A stretch of 64,000 nt of DNA, from the NCBI RefSeq assembly GCF_900104795.1, contig NZ_FNTG01000001.1, positions 1,488,001 to 1,552,000 on the forward strand, in the 5' to 3' direction. The notes beneath the pieces are model-generated. The model saw only the letters and a program-made list of their open reading frames with translations, searched no databases and was not told the origin of the DNA. The DNA is from Burkholderia sp. WP9 (lineage in GTDB: Bacteria; Pseudomonadota; Gammaproteobacteria; Burkholderiales; Burkholderiaceae). Shown here piece after piece: positions 1 to 8,892 of the stretch (position 1 is its first letter; every line of letters begins with the position of its first letter). The position numbers and the translations under genes were made by a program.

Positions 1-830
1 TACATGGCGTTCGGCACCCGCTCAGCCGAGACATAGATCACATAGCCGCGGTCGGCGATTTCCGTGCCGCGAGGCGCGAGACTCATCGACAGCGGACTGC
101 GCCGATCATCGGGCGCGGGCGTGCCGCGCGCCGACGCGATGGCGGAGTTCAAACCGTGCATGGCCGCATTCACCGCGCCCGCTTCGTCCGAGCGAGGCAG
201 TTCTGCGCGCGCGACATACCGCGCAGGCGCTGCACCGTGCGACGCCGGTGCGCGCGACACTGGCGAGACGTTCGTCATGCCGTTCGCCACACCGCTTGAA
301 AGTCCGCTTGAAACCGCGCCTGAAACTCCGTTTGAAGTTCCATTAGCAACCCCGGACAACTGCCGCGTGATGTCGGCAATCGGATCGGCCGAACGCCAGT
401 TGGCGAGGCTGCTCGACATACCGGGCGCCTGCCACGACTCGGGACTTCTCCACGACACGCCACGCAGATTCTCGTCGCGCGTGCGGGGGCTTTCCGCTAC
501 CGGTGCGGCGGGTTTGGCCGCGACGGGCGGCGCCGGTTGAGGGACGTACGCAAAAGTGCGACCGGTTTGCGACAACAGCCGAACCATCTCCAGCAGCGTG
601 CCGTTCAATTGCCACTCTTCAAAGCGGCGCCGGCAAGTGGGACCCGACGGGTAACGGCCGGGCAGTTTCGACCAGGGTTCACCGGTTGTGAGAATCCACA
701 GGACGGCGTTCGCCACGATGCGCGGTTCGGCGCGAGGCCGGCCACGCCGGTTTAAACGGACGGCCGGCTCGTCTGAGACAAGCGCTGCCAGCAGCGCCCA
801 TTCGTCATTGCTTAGCTCATCGAAAAACAT
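1..830 (-). CDS. DUF4096 transposase-like N-terminal domain protein with long low-complexity tail (partial)
   Basis: The open frame starts at ATG 830 and runs off the left edge without a stop (276 codons visible). Residues 1 to about 85 look like the DUF4096 domain found at the N-terminus of IS5-type transposases: it starts MFFDELSNDEW, then has a basic RRGRPR stretch, an AVLWILTTGEPW segment and a PTCRRRFEEW segment. No DDE catalytic region follows. Instead there is an Ala/Pro linker, then a Gly/Ser/Val/Asn tract near residue 160-180 with a short repeated pattern, then hydrophilic sequence ending GYVIYVSAERVPNAM at the edge. It is probably a domesticated transposase fragment used as a DNA-binding module. 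The function is unknown and the C-terminus is not visible. Confidence 0.7.
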   Translation of the reverse strand, partial: MFFDELSNDEWALLAALVSDEPAVRLNRRGRPRAEPRIVANAVLWILTTGEPWSKLPGRYPSGPTCRRRFEEWQLNGTLLEMVRLLSQTGRTFAYVPQPAPPVAAKPAAPVAESPRTRDENLRGVSWRSPESWQAPGMSSSLANWRSADPIADITRQLSGVANGTSNGVSGAVSSGLSSGVANGMTNVSPVSRAPASHGAAPARYVARAELPRSDEAGAVNAAMHGLNSAIASARGTPAPDDRRSPLSMSLAPRGTEIADRGYVIYVSAERVPNAM

Positions 831-1426
831 TGGGTTTTCTCCACGCAGCCTGGCCGGGCCGCGGCTTTGGGACGCCACGAATTCAACTTTCACGATTCGT
901 GTGCAGCCCGCGGTTGCACAAATATGTTTTGTACGTTCTGTCAGCTGGTCAAACCCGCCCTTTCTTAGTGCGGCTTATCCCTATTGCGAAGCACAAAACG
1001 TGGTCTCACTCGTGCATGGGAGAATTTGTGCACGAAGCATACCATCCCCAGGGTTTCCGTGAATATGAGTGAGACAAGTGTTACGGATAGAAACAATCTT
1101 GTCCTTTTTGCTGCGTCTTTTCTCGCATTACCGTCACAGAACTCCTGTTGCTTCCGGGCACAAAACGACGCTATTGCAGCGCACAACATTTAGGCATCAC
1201 GCGTGAATAGGCTTTAATGAATCGGCGATCTCTTCGACTCGATATTTCGATGCATTTCGCTTGCGGCTTTGTGAGGAACAGGCGTGGGGAAGCCGCGCCC
1301 GGAAAGACTATGCGCGGTACATGAGCGCGTGGACATCGGCCTGTGCGACGCGGCGAACGCAGCGCGCCACCCGCCGACTGACTGCGCGGCTCAGCGCTTC
1401 TCCGATACGACCCGCTCGATTAGGTT
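831..1426. other. intergenic region, no gene supported
   Basis: About 600 bases, clearly less GC-rich than its surroundings, between the 5' end of the DUF4096 gene and the 3' end of the YciI gene. Short open frames occur on both strands, but none has a convincing ribosome binding site or a recognisable product. It must contain the promoter of the leftward DUF4096 gene. I could not place a clear -35/-10 pair. Confidence 0.5.
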
Positions 1427-1723
1427 TCAACGTACCGGCTTTGCCGCGCCCTCGCCGACCACCGTCGTCCATTCACGCACGCGCCAGCGCGTCACGAGAC
1501 CGGAGAGCACATAGGGATCGGCTTGGGCAAAGGCTTCGGCGACTGCGGGAGAGTCACTTTGAAAAAGCAGAACGGCGGTGTCGGTGGGCTCGCTTAACGC
1601 CCCGCCCAGCAACAGCTCGCCGCGCTCCGCGGCGGCCCACGCGAGCTTCAGATGCTCGTCGCGGTATGCGGCGCGTCGTTCGAGGTAGTCGGACACCAGG
1701 TCATACATCAACAGATAGTGCAT
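1427..1723 (-). CDS. YciI family protein
   Basis: 98 residues, about the usual size of a YCII domain (dimeric alpha-beta barrel fold). It starts MHYLLMYDLV and contains YRDEHLKLAW, with the His-containing helix expected in the family, then a LLGGALSEPTD strand-turn and the C-terminal WRVREWTTVVG strand. The start at 1723 is chosen over a longer frame because AAGGAGG lies just upstream (1731-1737 on this strand). YciI-type proteins are often annotated as small-molecule-binding or dehydrochlorinase-like, but the substrate cannot be told here. It stands alone, with no operon partner. Confidence 0.85.
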   Translation of the reverse strand: MHYLLMYDLVSDYLERRAAYRDEHLKLAWAAAERGELLLGGALSEPTDTAVLLFQSDSPAVAEAFAQADPYVLSGLVTRWRVREWTTVVGEGAAKPVR

Positions 1724-2172
1724 GGAGAGCCTCCTTGGGACGGTGCGGGGAATTGGACCAGCGACGCAACCGCGGCATGCATCGCGGTCAATATTACCCA
1801 TATATCGGGATACAGAATTTCATGCCGATTTACTATTCAATTGCACCTGCAGCAATGCACAAAGCATGTTTGAATTTCCAGATTCATTCTGTCGAATGAT
1901 GCCGTGCTGATTCGTTTGAATTCGCCTTATGCAATTAATCTGGAATGCATAACATAATTCGACATGGCCGCCATTGCCCTTTCATTCTCCAATCCGGCGC
2001 GAATCCCTGCTACGTAGGGGAAAACCAGCGTGAGCGCGTGTCAACCGGATTGCTGTTTTGGCCGTTCTGGCAGACAGCATTTGCCATAATGGACGTGCCG
2101 AGGGTCCTGGATACCGTTGACGCCCGCGCGCATGAACGACCAAAAACGTTTTCACCACCGATGGAGTGTCAC
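1724..2172. promoter_or_regulatory. divergent intergenic region between yciI-like and PsiF genes
   Basis: About 450 bases, AT-rich between 1790 and 1960. It holds the promoters of both flanking genes, which point away from each other. A CATAAT hexamer at about 2086-2091 is a plausible -10 for the PsiF gene, without a clean -35. The long in-frame extension upstream of the PsiF gene is not supported as coding sequence. Confidence 0.4.
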
Positions 2173-2469
2173 ATGAAAATCCAATCCGCTATCGCTACGC
2201 TGGTGCTGGGCGCTGTCCTCGTTTCGCCGGTGTTCGCGGAGAACAGCCAGCAAACGAAAATGGCCGACTGTAACAAGCAGGCCGGCGACAAGAAGGGCGA
2301 CGACCGCAAGGCATTCATGAAGACCTGTCTGTCCGCCAAGCCGACCGCCGCCGCGCCGATGAGCCAGCAGGACAAGATGAAGGCGTGCAACACGCAAGCC
2401 ACCGACAAGAAGGGTGATGACCGCAAGGCGTTCATGAAGAGCTGCCTGTCGTCCGCGCCGTCCAAGTGA
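2173..2469 (+). CDS. PsiF repeat-containing periplasmic protein
   Basis: 98 residues. An N-terminal signal peptide (MKIQSAIATLVLGAVLVSPVFA) is followed by two near-identical PsiF repeats. Each has the pattern C-N-x-Q-A-x-DKKGDDRKAFMK-x-CLS with two cysteines that could form a disulfide; they lie near residues 32-55 and 70-93. The start at 2173 is supported by GGAG at 2163-2166 and by the signal peptide; a longer frame upstream is rejected. PsiF of E. coli is a phosphate-starvation-inducible protein of unknown biochemical role. No clear Pho box was found, so phosphate control here is only inferred from the family. Confidence 0.88.
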   Translation: MKIQSAIATLVLGAVLVSPVFAENSQQTKMADCNKQAGDKKGDDRKAFMKTCLSAKPTAAAPMSQQDKMKACNTQATDKKGDDRKAFMKSCLSSAPSK

Positions 2470-2720
2470 TCACAGCAAGTCAAACATAGCCAATCGGCGC
2501 CGCGCGACGAGCGCGGGGCACGAGCGCTTTCCGTTCGAACACAGCGACGCCGTATCCGGCGCGCTGTTTGCCTGCCTCCCGCCCCGCCCTTCACTGTCCA
2601 CCCGCCCGAACGCGCCATTTTTCTTCTATGATGGCTGCGGAGACGGCCCACCCCCATATACAACATTAGACGGGCCGCCATCTTGTCGTTGGTGCTGCAG
2701 AGCATCCATCGGAGGCAAGG

Positions 2721-3170
2721 ATGGTATCGAAGCATAAAAACCGCTGGCTGAGGCGGTGGCTGGTCGTCATCATATTCTGGGCGGTGCCCGTGGCGATCGT
2801 GGCGGTGAGCGAGATTCGCGAGGAAATGGCGTACAACGCCGTCGACCTCGACCGCGCGCTCACCAGCTGGAATTTCACCGACGCACAACGCGCCGCCGGC
2901 GCCCCTGCGCGCTGCCACGGCAAGCCGGATGAGGCGCAAGCCGCAGGCTGCCCAAGCGAGGTGCTAGCCGCGAACGCGGCGCGTCAACAGGACGCCCGCA
3001 ATGAATACAGCGTGCGCCGCGCTACACTGCTGGCTTACCTCTGGCATGCATTCGTCGGCTACTGGATCGTGCCGGCCGTGACGCTGTTCCTGCTCGGCAT
3101 GTTGATCGGCATGGTGCGTCGCGTATTGCGGCGTCCGCCTGCGGTCAAAAGTCCGGCGAATCACGGATGA
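2721..3170 (+). CDS. small two-helix membrane protein, unknown function
   Basis: 149 residues. A basic N-terminus (MVSKHKNRWLRRW) leads into a hydrophobic helix at about residues 13-30, then a hydrophilic loop of about 70 residues with two cysteines (ARCHGK and AAGCPSE). A second hydrophobic helix lies at about residues 108-130 and is followed by a basic tail. This predicts both ends in the cytoplasm and a periplasmic loop that may carry a disulfide. GGAGG at 2711-2715 supports the start. I do not recognise the family. It stands alone between unrelated genes. Confidence 0.75.
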   Translation: MVSKHKNRWLRRWLVVIIFWAVPVAIVAVSEIREEMAYNAVDLDRALTSWNFTDAQRAAGAPARCHGKPDEAQAAGCPSEVLAANAARQQDARNEYSVRRATLLAYLWHAFVGYWIVPAVTLFLLGMLIGMVRRVLRRPPAVKSPANHG

Positions 3171-3549
3171 AAGTGCTCATCCGATCCGGCATCAGATCTG
3201 CGGCGTCGAAGCAACACTTTCAGTTTGATTGCAACGCTTATACGCCCGGCGAAAAATCGGTAAAAATGATCCGTCGATGCGCTCACGCGTACCCTTCCAT
3301 TGAGCCCAATCAAATCCGGCACGATTTCCCCGGAACCATTCCAACGCGCGGCGCGCGCGGCTACGCCGCAGGCTCCCGCAGCAGTCAAAATTACAGCACG
3401 ACGTCTTACGATTTGCCCGAAACCCCCGTCACACAAGGCTCTTGGCCTGCCAAGGAAGCGCGCCATTTGTGCTTGCGTGTGATATAACTCAAAGGCAACC
3501 CGGCAATATCAAATGAGGTTGCGCCCCGGAACCATGACGGAGAAAAACG
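3171..3549. promoter_or_regulatory. upstream region of the SYLF lipoprotein gene with extended -10 promoter
   Basis: About 380 bases with no supported gene. An extended -10 element (TG-A-TATAAC, 3480-3488) lies 62 bases before the lipoprotein start. A 6-bp-arm inverted repeat, CTTGGC-ct-GCCAAG (3441-3454), lies just upstream of it where a regulator could bind. No good -35 is visible, which fits an extended -10 promoter. Confidence 0.45.
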
Positions 3550-4137
3550 ATGCAAAGACGAAACTTCATGTTGAAGACTACCGCTGCGCTCGCTTTCGGA
3601 GGCCTTGCACTCGCTGGTTGTACGACGAACAAAGGCAACCCTGACACACCCGCCACCGACGCATCCAAACGCCAGTCGATCGACGCTAGCGTCGAAGGCA
3701 CCATGTCGCGGCTCTTCACGACTGTGAAGGGCTCACGCGAACTGGTCTCTAAGGCGCGCGGCGTTCTCGTTTTCCCGTCGGTGCTTCAGGTGGGCTTTAT
3801 CGTCGGCGGTCAGTACGGCGAAGGCTCACTGCGGGTCGGCGGCGGCACGGTCGGGTACTACAGCACGATTTCCGGTTCGTTCGGCTTTCAGGCAGGTGCG
3901 CAATCCAAGGCGATCATCTTCCTGTTCATGACCCAGGATGCACTGGATAAATTCCGCAATGCCGACGGCTGGTCGGCGGGCGGCGACGCCTCTGTCGCGC
4001 TGGTGAAGATGGGCGCCAACGGCGCGATCGACACCAACACCGCGACGGCGCCGGTCGAGGTGTTCGTGCTCACCAATGCCGGCCTGATGGCCGATGTATC
4101 ACTGCAAGGCACCAAGGTCTCGCGTCTGAAGATCTAA
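3550..4137 (+). CDS. SYLF (YSC84-type) domain lipoprotein
   Basis: 195 residues. The N-terminus carries both a twin-arginine-like start (MQRRNFMLK) and a lipobox (LALAGC, Cys24), so it is predicted to be exported and lipidated. From about residue 45 onward it matches the SYLF/YSC84 lipid-binding domain: S-RELVSKARGVLVFPSV, then the glycine-rich VGGQYGEGSLRVGG and GSFGFQAGAQSKAIIFLFM segments. Bacterial members are small envelope lipoproteins thought to bind phospholipids or phosphoinositides; the role in this organism is unknown. It is monocistronic, with its own extended -10 promoter upstream. Confidence 0.9.
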   Translation: MQRRNFMLKTTAALAFGGLALAGCTTNKGNPDTPATDASKRQSIDASVEGTMSRLFTTVKGSRELVSKARGVLVFPSVLQVGFIVGGQYGEGSLRVGGGTVGYYSTISGSFGFQAGAQSKAIIFLFMTQDALDKFRNADGWSAGGDASVALVKMGANGAIDTNTATAPVEVFVLTNAGLMADVSLQGTKVSRLKI

Positions 4138-4371
4138 CGCGCGCGGTCCGATTGCCGGTCTGCGGGGTGTGCGTCTGATCCGCCGGGTTCCGTGAGCAGC
4201 GGTGGCCGGATCAGACGCAATCCCACGCGGACCGCCTGTGCATTGCAAACAACGCGGCACGCGCCGCGCCGGTGAGCTTTTGTGGGCCGAGGTTCAGCGC
4301 GGGCGTACCGCATGGCCTGACGCAGAAGTCCCGACCGTCCGCAGCGCCTCGCTGTTCCGAGTGATGCGGCA

Positions 4372-4414
4372 ATAAAAAGCGGCGGTGCGCACCACGCATC
4401 GCCGCTCTTTTTTA
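4372..4414. terminator. bidirectional rho-independent terminator
   Basis: An A-run followed by AGCGGCG, a loop, then CGCCGCT followed by a T-run (TCTTTTTTA). It lies between the convergent SYLF gene (plus) and the glycosyltransferase gene (minus) and can serve both. The rest of 4138-4443 shows no gene. Confidence 0.8.
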
Positions 4415-4443
4415 TCCCGCCGCGTTGGCTGAATCCCTTCGGA

Positions 4444-5511
4444 TCAGCTTCCCGACGTATCGATCACCTTGAAGCGCGAACGCTTCTGCGCGCGAATCAC
4501 CGACTGATACGCGTTCACATACTGTTGAGCCATGCGGTGCGAGGTGAAACGCTCCTCGAAGCGCTGCCGCACACCCGCACGCGGCATCTTGTGCAGACGA
4601 TTGACCGCCGCCACGGCGCCGATCTCGTCCTCCACGATATAGCCCGTCACGCCGTCTTCCAGCACTTCCGGCACCGAGCCGCGGTTGAACGCGATCACCG
4701 GCGTGCCGCATGCCATTGCTTCGATCATCACGAGACCGAACGGCTCGGGCCAGTCGATCGGAAACAGCAACGCGTGCGCACCGGACAGGAACTCGGCCTT
4801 CTGATGATCCGCAATCTCGCCGATGAACTCCACATAGGGCAAATCCAGCAACGGACGGATGTCGCGTTCGAAATATTCGCGGTCGGCCGCGTCCACCTTC
4901 GCCGCAATGCGAATCGGCATACCGCAGCGGCCGGCAATCCGGATCGCCGTGTCGACCCGCTTTTCCGGCGAAATCCGGCCGAGAAACGCCAGGTACTTCT
5001 GCTCGACCGGCTGCGGCGTATAGAGCTGCTCAGGCAAGCCGTGATACACGGTGGTCAGCCACTTGGCCTGCGGCAGCGGATGGCGCTGCGCGTTCGAAAT
5101 CGAGATCACGGGCGCCGTGTTGAAGGTGTCGAATACCGGCTGTTGCTCCGGCAAGTCGAGCCGGCCGTGCATGGTCGTCACGAACGGCGTTTCCTGACGC
5201 TTGAAAACCGAGAACGAGTAATAGTCGAGGTGAAAATGCAGAACGTCGAAGTCTTCGGCCTGGCGGCGCACCAGTTCCATCAGCAGCATATGGGGCGCGA
5301 CGCGATCGCGAATGCCCGGGTCGAGCCGCAGCGCGCGCGGCCAGACGGCTTCGAGCTTCGCGCTGGTCACGGAATCGCCGCTTGCGAACAGCGTCACGTC
5401 ATGGCCGAGTTCGACCAGCGCCTCGGTGATGTACGACACGACGCGCTCCGTGCCGCCGTAAAGCTTCGGCGGCACCGATTCGGTCAGAGGGGCGATCTGC
5501 GCAATCTTCAT
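4444..5511 (-). CDS. glycosyltransferase family 4 protein
   Basis: 355 residues, GT-B fold. The N-terminal donor-independent half starts MKIAQIAPL with a GGTERVV loop (residues 19-25). The C-terminal half has LGRISPEKR (177-185) and the GT4 E-x7-E motif (Glu256 and Glu264 in EPFGLVMIEAMACGTPVIA), which binds the sugar nucleotide. No membrane segment is seen, so it is cytosolic or peripheral. The sugar and acceptor cannot be told from sequence. It is transcribed in the same direction as the AAA ATPase, otsA and the MscS gene upstream, but the gap of over 200 bases argues against tight coupling. Confidence 0.92.
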   Translation of the reverse strand: MKIAQIAPLTESVPPKLYGGTERVVSYITEALVELGHDVTLFASGDSVTSAKLEAVWPRALRLDPGIRDRVAPHMLLMELVRRQAEDFDVLHFHLDYYSFSVFKRQETPFVTTMHGRLDLPEQQPVFDTFNTAPVISISNAQRHPLPQAKWLTTVYHGLPEQLYTPQPVEQKYLAFLGRISPEKRVDTAIRIAGRCGMPIRIAAKVDAADREYFERDIRPLLDLPYVEFIGEIADHQKAEFLSGAHALLFPIDWPEPFGLVMIEAMACGTPVIAFNRGSVPEVLEDGVTGYIVEDEIGAVAAVNRLHKMPRAGVRQRFEERFTSHRMAQQYVNAYQSVIRAQKRSRFKVIDTSGS

Positions 5512-5740
5512 ATTGTGTCTCCGTAAGCTGACGGCTTGCGCCTTGGGCGGTGCACGTCAGCGGCGCTGCGTATGTCAGCGCCGATACCTCCGATCAATGC
5601 AATGGTCGCGCTCGGGCGCGATGCAGGACCGGCATCGATGCATTATTCACTACGGGACAACAAAAAACCGCCAATCTTGCATTTTCTCGGCGCTGTTACA
5701 TCCAGCTTACATGCGGCGCGCCGCCGAAACGATTGTGCGG

Positions 5741-6922
5741 TTATCTCGCCGGCCATTTCCACGGCGGCAGATCGCGATCGTCCGGGTCGGCGATACGGGT
5801 CGCGCCGAAGTGTTTCTCCAGCACGATCGACTGGCTCGCCTCCTCGCGCTCGAGCGACGCGATCAGCCGCGCCGCGTGCGACACCACCAGCACCTGCGAA
5901 TGCGCGGCGGCTTGCGCGATCAGGCGGGCGAGCGCCGGCAGCAAATCCGGATGTAGGCTCGTTTCGGGCTCGTTCAGCACGAGGAGTTCGGGCGGACGAG
6001 GCGTCAACAGCGCCGCGACCAGCAGCAGGTAGCGCAAGGTGCCGTCGGACAGCTCCGCGCCTTTCAGCGCTCGCAGCAAGCCATGCTGCTGCATCACCAC
6101 TTCGAAGCGGCCGTCCTGCGTCGCGACGTCGAGGCGCGAGCCCGGAAAAGCGTCGTCGATGGCGGCGTCGAGCGCGGCCGGGTCGCCGATCTCGCGGATA
6201 GTTTGCAAGGCCGCGGCGAGGTCCGCGCCGTCGTTCGCGAGCACCGGCGTGTGCGTGCCGATCTGCGGCAGACGCGCGGGCGCTTCGGCGTCGGTGCGGA
6301 AATGGTCGTAGAAGCGCCACGAGCGGATCTGCTCGCGCACCGTGACCATCTCGGGCGCGGTGCGTGGATCGGAGAACTCCGTCATCATGCTGTCGAAGCT
6401 GGCGACGGGTTGCGGAATGGTTTGCCAGTCGCCACGCTCATCGCGCGTGCGCAACGCCGGGCCGTGCCGATCCACCAGCAAGGCTGAAGGCCGCAGCACC
6501 GGGCCGCTCCAGATGCATTCACGCTTGATGACTGGATCAAGCGTGAACTTGCTGGGAATGGGAGGTGACGGCCGCTCTGGCGCCGGCAGACCGAGATCGA
6601 TCGCATAGCCGAACTGGTCGCCGGCAAAGCCTAGCCGCAGACTCACAGGCTCGTTGCGCCGCGTGCCCTCGACCGGAAACTCGCCGGCCAGCACCGCCCG
6701 CGAAAAGCGCTCAGGACCAGCCCACAACGTGGATGGCAGGCCGCCCTCGCGCGCCAGCGAAGTAATCACCCCGCCGCGCGCCGTCTCCGCCAGCAACCGC
6801 AGCGACCGATACACGCTCGACTTGCCACTACCGTTGGCGCCTGTGATCACATTCAGGCGGCCGAGCGGCACGATCAACTCGCGCAGCGACCGGTAACCCG
6901 CGACAGCCAATGTGGTCAACAT
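5741..6922 (-). CDS. stand-alone AAA family ATPase (RecF/OLD-like, ABC-type head)
   Basis: 393 residues. Walker A is GANGSGKSS near residues 29-37, directly after a beta-hairpin start (LAVAGYRSLRELIVPLGRLNVI) typical of RecF/SMC-like heads. Walker B with the ABC-type signature is LLVLNEPETSLHPDLLPALARL near residue 315, followed by the H-switch QVLVVSHAARLI. It belongs with single-gene predicted ATPases of the COG4637/AAA_21 type. OLD nucleases carry an additional TOPRIM domain, which is absent here. No partner nuclease or toxin lies next to it, so a defence role is not supported. Confidence 0.85.
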   Translation of the reverse strand: MLTTLAVAGYRSLRELIVPLGRLNVITGANGSGKSSVYRSLRLLAETARGGVITSLAREGGLPSTLWAGPERFSRAVLAGEFPVEGTRRNEPVSLRLGFAGDQFGYAIDLGLPAPERPSPPIPSKFTLDPVIKRECIWSGPVLRPSALLVDRHGPALRTRDERGDWQTIPQPVASFDSMMTEFSDPRTAPEMVTVREQIRSWRFYDHFRTDAEAPARLPQIGTHTPVLANDGADLAAALQTIREIGDPAALDAAIDDAFPGSRLDVATQDGRFEVVMQQHGLLRALKGAELSDGTLRYLLLVAALLTPRPPELLVLNEPETSLHPDLLPALARLIAQAAAHSQVLVVSHAARLIASLEREEASQSIVLEKHFGATRIADPDDRDLPPWKWPAR

Positions 6923-7037
6923 GCGTCCGCCTGACGTTCAGCCGCGTATGCGTGCGCGCTCCGTGGCGCCGCTACGCGCTCACACGCGGCGAAACGTCCG
7001 CTCGACGAGCGGGCCACGCACTGGTCGATACATGCCG

Positions 7038-8450
7038 TCATTTATGCCCGCCGCCCTTGCCCGGCTTCTGCACCGGCACGCTGCGCAGATCGCGCAGGAA
7101 GGTATCGCGCCAGACACCCAGATCGTTCTTGCGCAGCGCCGCCATGTTGATCTCATGGCGCCGCTGACGCGCGTCGAGCGGCATCTGCAACGCGCGCTGC
7201 AACGCTTCGCACATGCCAATCGCGTCGTGTGGATTGACGAGCAGCGCGCCCGTTAGCTCCGCCGCCGCGCCCGCGAAAATCGACAGCACCAGTACGCCGG
7301 GATCGTCGGGATTCTGTGCGGCGACGTATTCCTTCGCGACCAGGTTCATGCCGTCGTGCAGCGGCGTCACGAAACCGATCTGCGATTCACGAAATAGCGA
7401 CATCAGCTTCCAGCGGTCGTACTGCTGGTTCAGATAGCGAATGGGCGTGTAATCGAGACCCGAGTAGCGGCCGTTGATGCGCCCTGCTTCGTACTCCAGA
7501 TCCTGGCGAATCTTCTGGTAGGTGGCGACGTCCGAGCGCGTGGGCGGCGCGATCTGCACCAGCGTGACGTTGCCGCGCCATTCCGGCGAGCGCTCCAGCA
7601 GATGCTCGAAGGCGCGGAACCGCTCGACAAGTCCCTTCGAATAATCCAGCCGGTCGACGCTCATGATCAGCTTGCGGCCTTCCAGGCTCTGCTTGAGGTC
7701 GAGCACGTGCTGACGGCTTTCGTAGCGCTTCGCCTGCTCGGCGATTTCGTCGGGGAACACGCCGATCCGGTACACGCCGGTGCGCAGCTTGCGGCCGAAT
7801 GCTTCGACCACGCCGTCCGCGCCCACCGTACCGCGGGCGTGGCGCGTGACGTAATCCTTGAACGCAAGTTCGTCGGTGGCGGTCTGGAAGCCCAGCAGGT
7901 CGTAGCACGACAGCGACTTCACCAGTTCTTCATGCGGCGGAATGTTGAGCAGGATCTGCGGCGCGGGAAACGGAATATGCAGGAAGAAGCCGATGCGGTT
8001 CGTCACGCCCTCGTTGCGTAGCGCCTCGGCGAACGGGATCAAATGGTAGTCGTGAATCCAGATCACGTCGTCGGGTTCGAGCAGCTTGATCAGCTTCTGC
8101 GCGAGCCACGCATTGACGCGCCGGTAGCCCGCGTACTCCTCGCGCTCGTAACGTGCGAGGTCGTTGCGGTAGTGGAACACCGGCCACAGCGTCGCGTTCG
8201 AAAAGCCGCGATAGTACTGGTCGTAATCCTTGCGCGTGAGACCCACGGTCGCGAAGGTCACCGCGCCGTCCTGCTCCAGCGTCGGACCCGCATTGGCGAC
8301 GGTCTCGCTGACCACGTCGCCGCTCCAGCCGAACCACACGCCTCCGGCATCTTTCAGCGCACCGAATACGCCGACCGCGAGGCCGCCGGCCGATCCTTTG
8401 GTTTCCGTCGGCGTTGCGACGCGATTCGACACGACGATGAGTCGGCCCAT
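7038..8450 (-). CDS. otsA: alpha,alpha-trehalose-phosphate synthase (UDP-forming)
   Basis: 470 residues, full length for GT20 OtsA, which makes trehalose-6-phosphate from UDP-glucose and glucose-6-phosphate. Key motifs: MGRLIVVSNRV at the start, the SAGGLAVG glycine loop, WIHDYHLIPF, VDRLDYSKGL and the C-terminal ELTGALLVNPHD. The start at 8450 is chosen because AAGGAGG lies nine bases upstream; a longer frame adds 60 residues with no family match. Trehalose is a compatible solute, so osmotic or desiccation stress is the likely context, in keeping with the MscS gene upstream. No otsB phosphatase is present in the window. Confidence 0.96.
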   Translation of the reverse strand: MGRLIVVSNRVATPTETKGSAGGLAVGVFGALKDAGGVWFGWSGDVVSETVANAGPTLEQDGAVTFATVGLTRKDYDQYYRGFSNATLWPVFHYRNDLARYEREEYAGYRRVNAWLAQKLIKLLEPDDVIWIHDYHLIPFAEALRNEGVTNRIGFFLHIPFPAPQILLNIPPHEELVKSLSCYDLLGFQTATDELAFKDYVTRHARGTVGADGVVEAFGRKLRTGVYRIGVFPDEIAEQAKRYESRQHVLDLKQSLEGRKLIMSVDRLDYSKGLVERFRAFEHLLERSPEWRGNVTLVQIAPPTRSDVATYQKIRQDLEYEAGRINGRYSGLDYTPIRYLNQQYDRWKLMSLFRESQIGFVTPLHDGMNLVAKEYVAAQNPDDPGVLVLSIFAGAAAELTGALLVNPHDAIGMCEALQRALQMPLDARQRRHEINMAALRKNDLGVWRDTFLRDLRSVPVQKPGKGGGHK

Positions 8451-8747
8451 GTTGCATGTCCTCCTTGGTTCGCGCGGCGCGCTCGCGTATCGATCATCGG
8501 GTCTTTGGCGATGTCTCGTCTCGTGCGCCATCGCGCGAGGAGAACCCAAAACACGATGAGACACGCGAAGCCGCGCCGGCTTCGTGAGTGAGTGGACGGT
8601 TCGACCGCTTTGGTGCCCGATCAGTTGCATTCATCGGCGTCGGCGTGCCACAGTCTGGCGGTTTCGTGGTCAAAGCCGTGGTTAAAGCCGCGATCGAACC
8701 TGCCGCCGGACTGCTGTCAAGCCTCCGTCAAAACGCCCTCAAGCCGC

Positions 8748-8892
8748 ATGTTTGACCGCCCGTTTGACCGCTTGTCTGGCCGCATGCCTGATTCGCTGTC
8801 TGATCGCTGTCTGATCGCTGTCTGATCGCTGTCTGATCGCTGTCTGATCGCTGTCAAGCCCGCCGTCAGACCGCCGTCAGACCGCCGTCAAA
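8748..8892. repeat. 11-bp tandem repeat (minisatellite)
   Basis: Five perfect consecutive copies of TCGCTGTCTGA occupy 8793-8847. They are flanked by degraded copies with an 11-12 bp period on both sides (GTTTGACCGCC types from about 8748; CCGCCGTCAGA twice at 8860-8881, then CCGCCGTCAAA). The right end runs into the last codons and stop of the mechanosensitive channel gene (stop at 8888-8890). The array lies in the otsA upstream region (8451-8887), which otherwise contains no gene. Confidence 0.85.

Noticed and set aside
5741..6922. AAA ATPase as part of a defence system (OLD/Gabija/RecF-like)
   Set aside because: No TOPRIM domain in the protein and no nuclease, helicase or toxin partner next to it.
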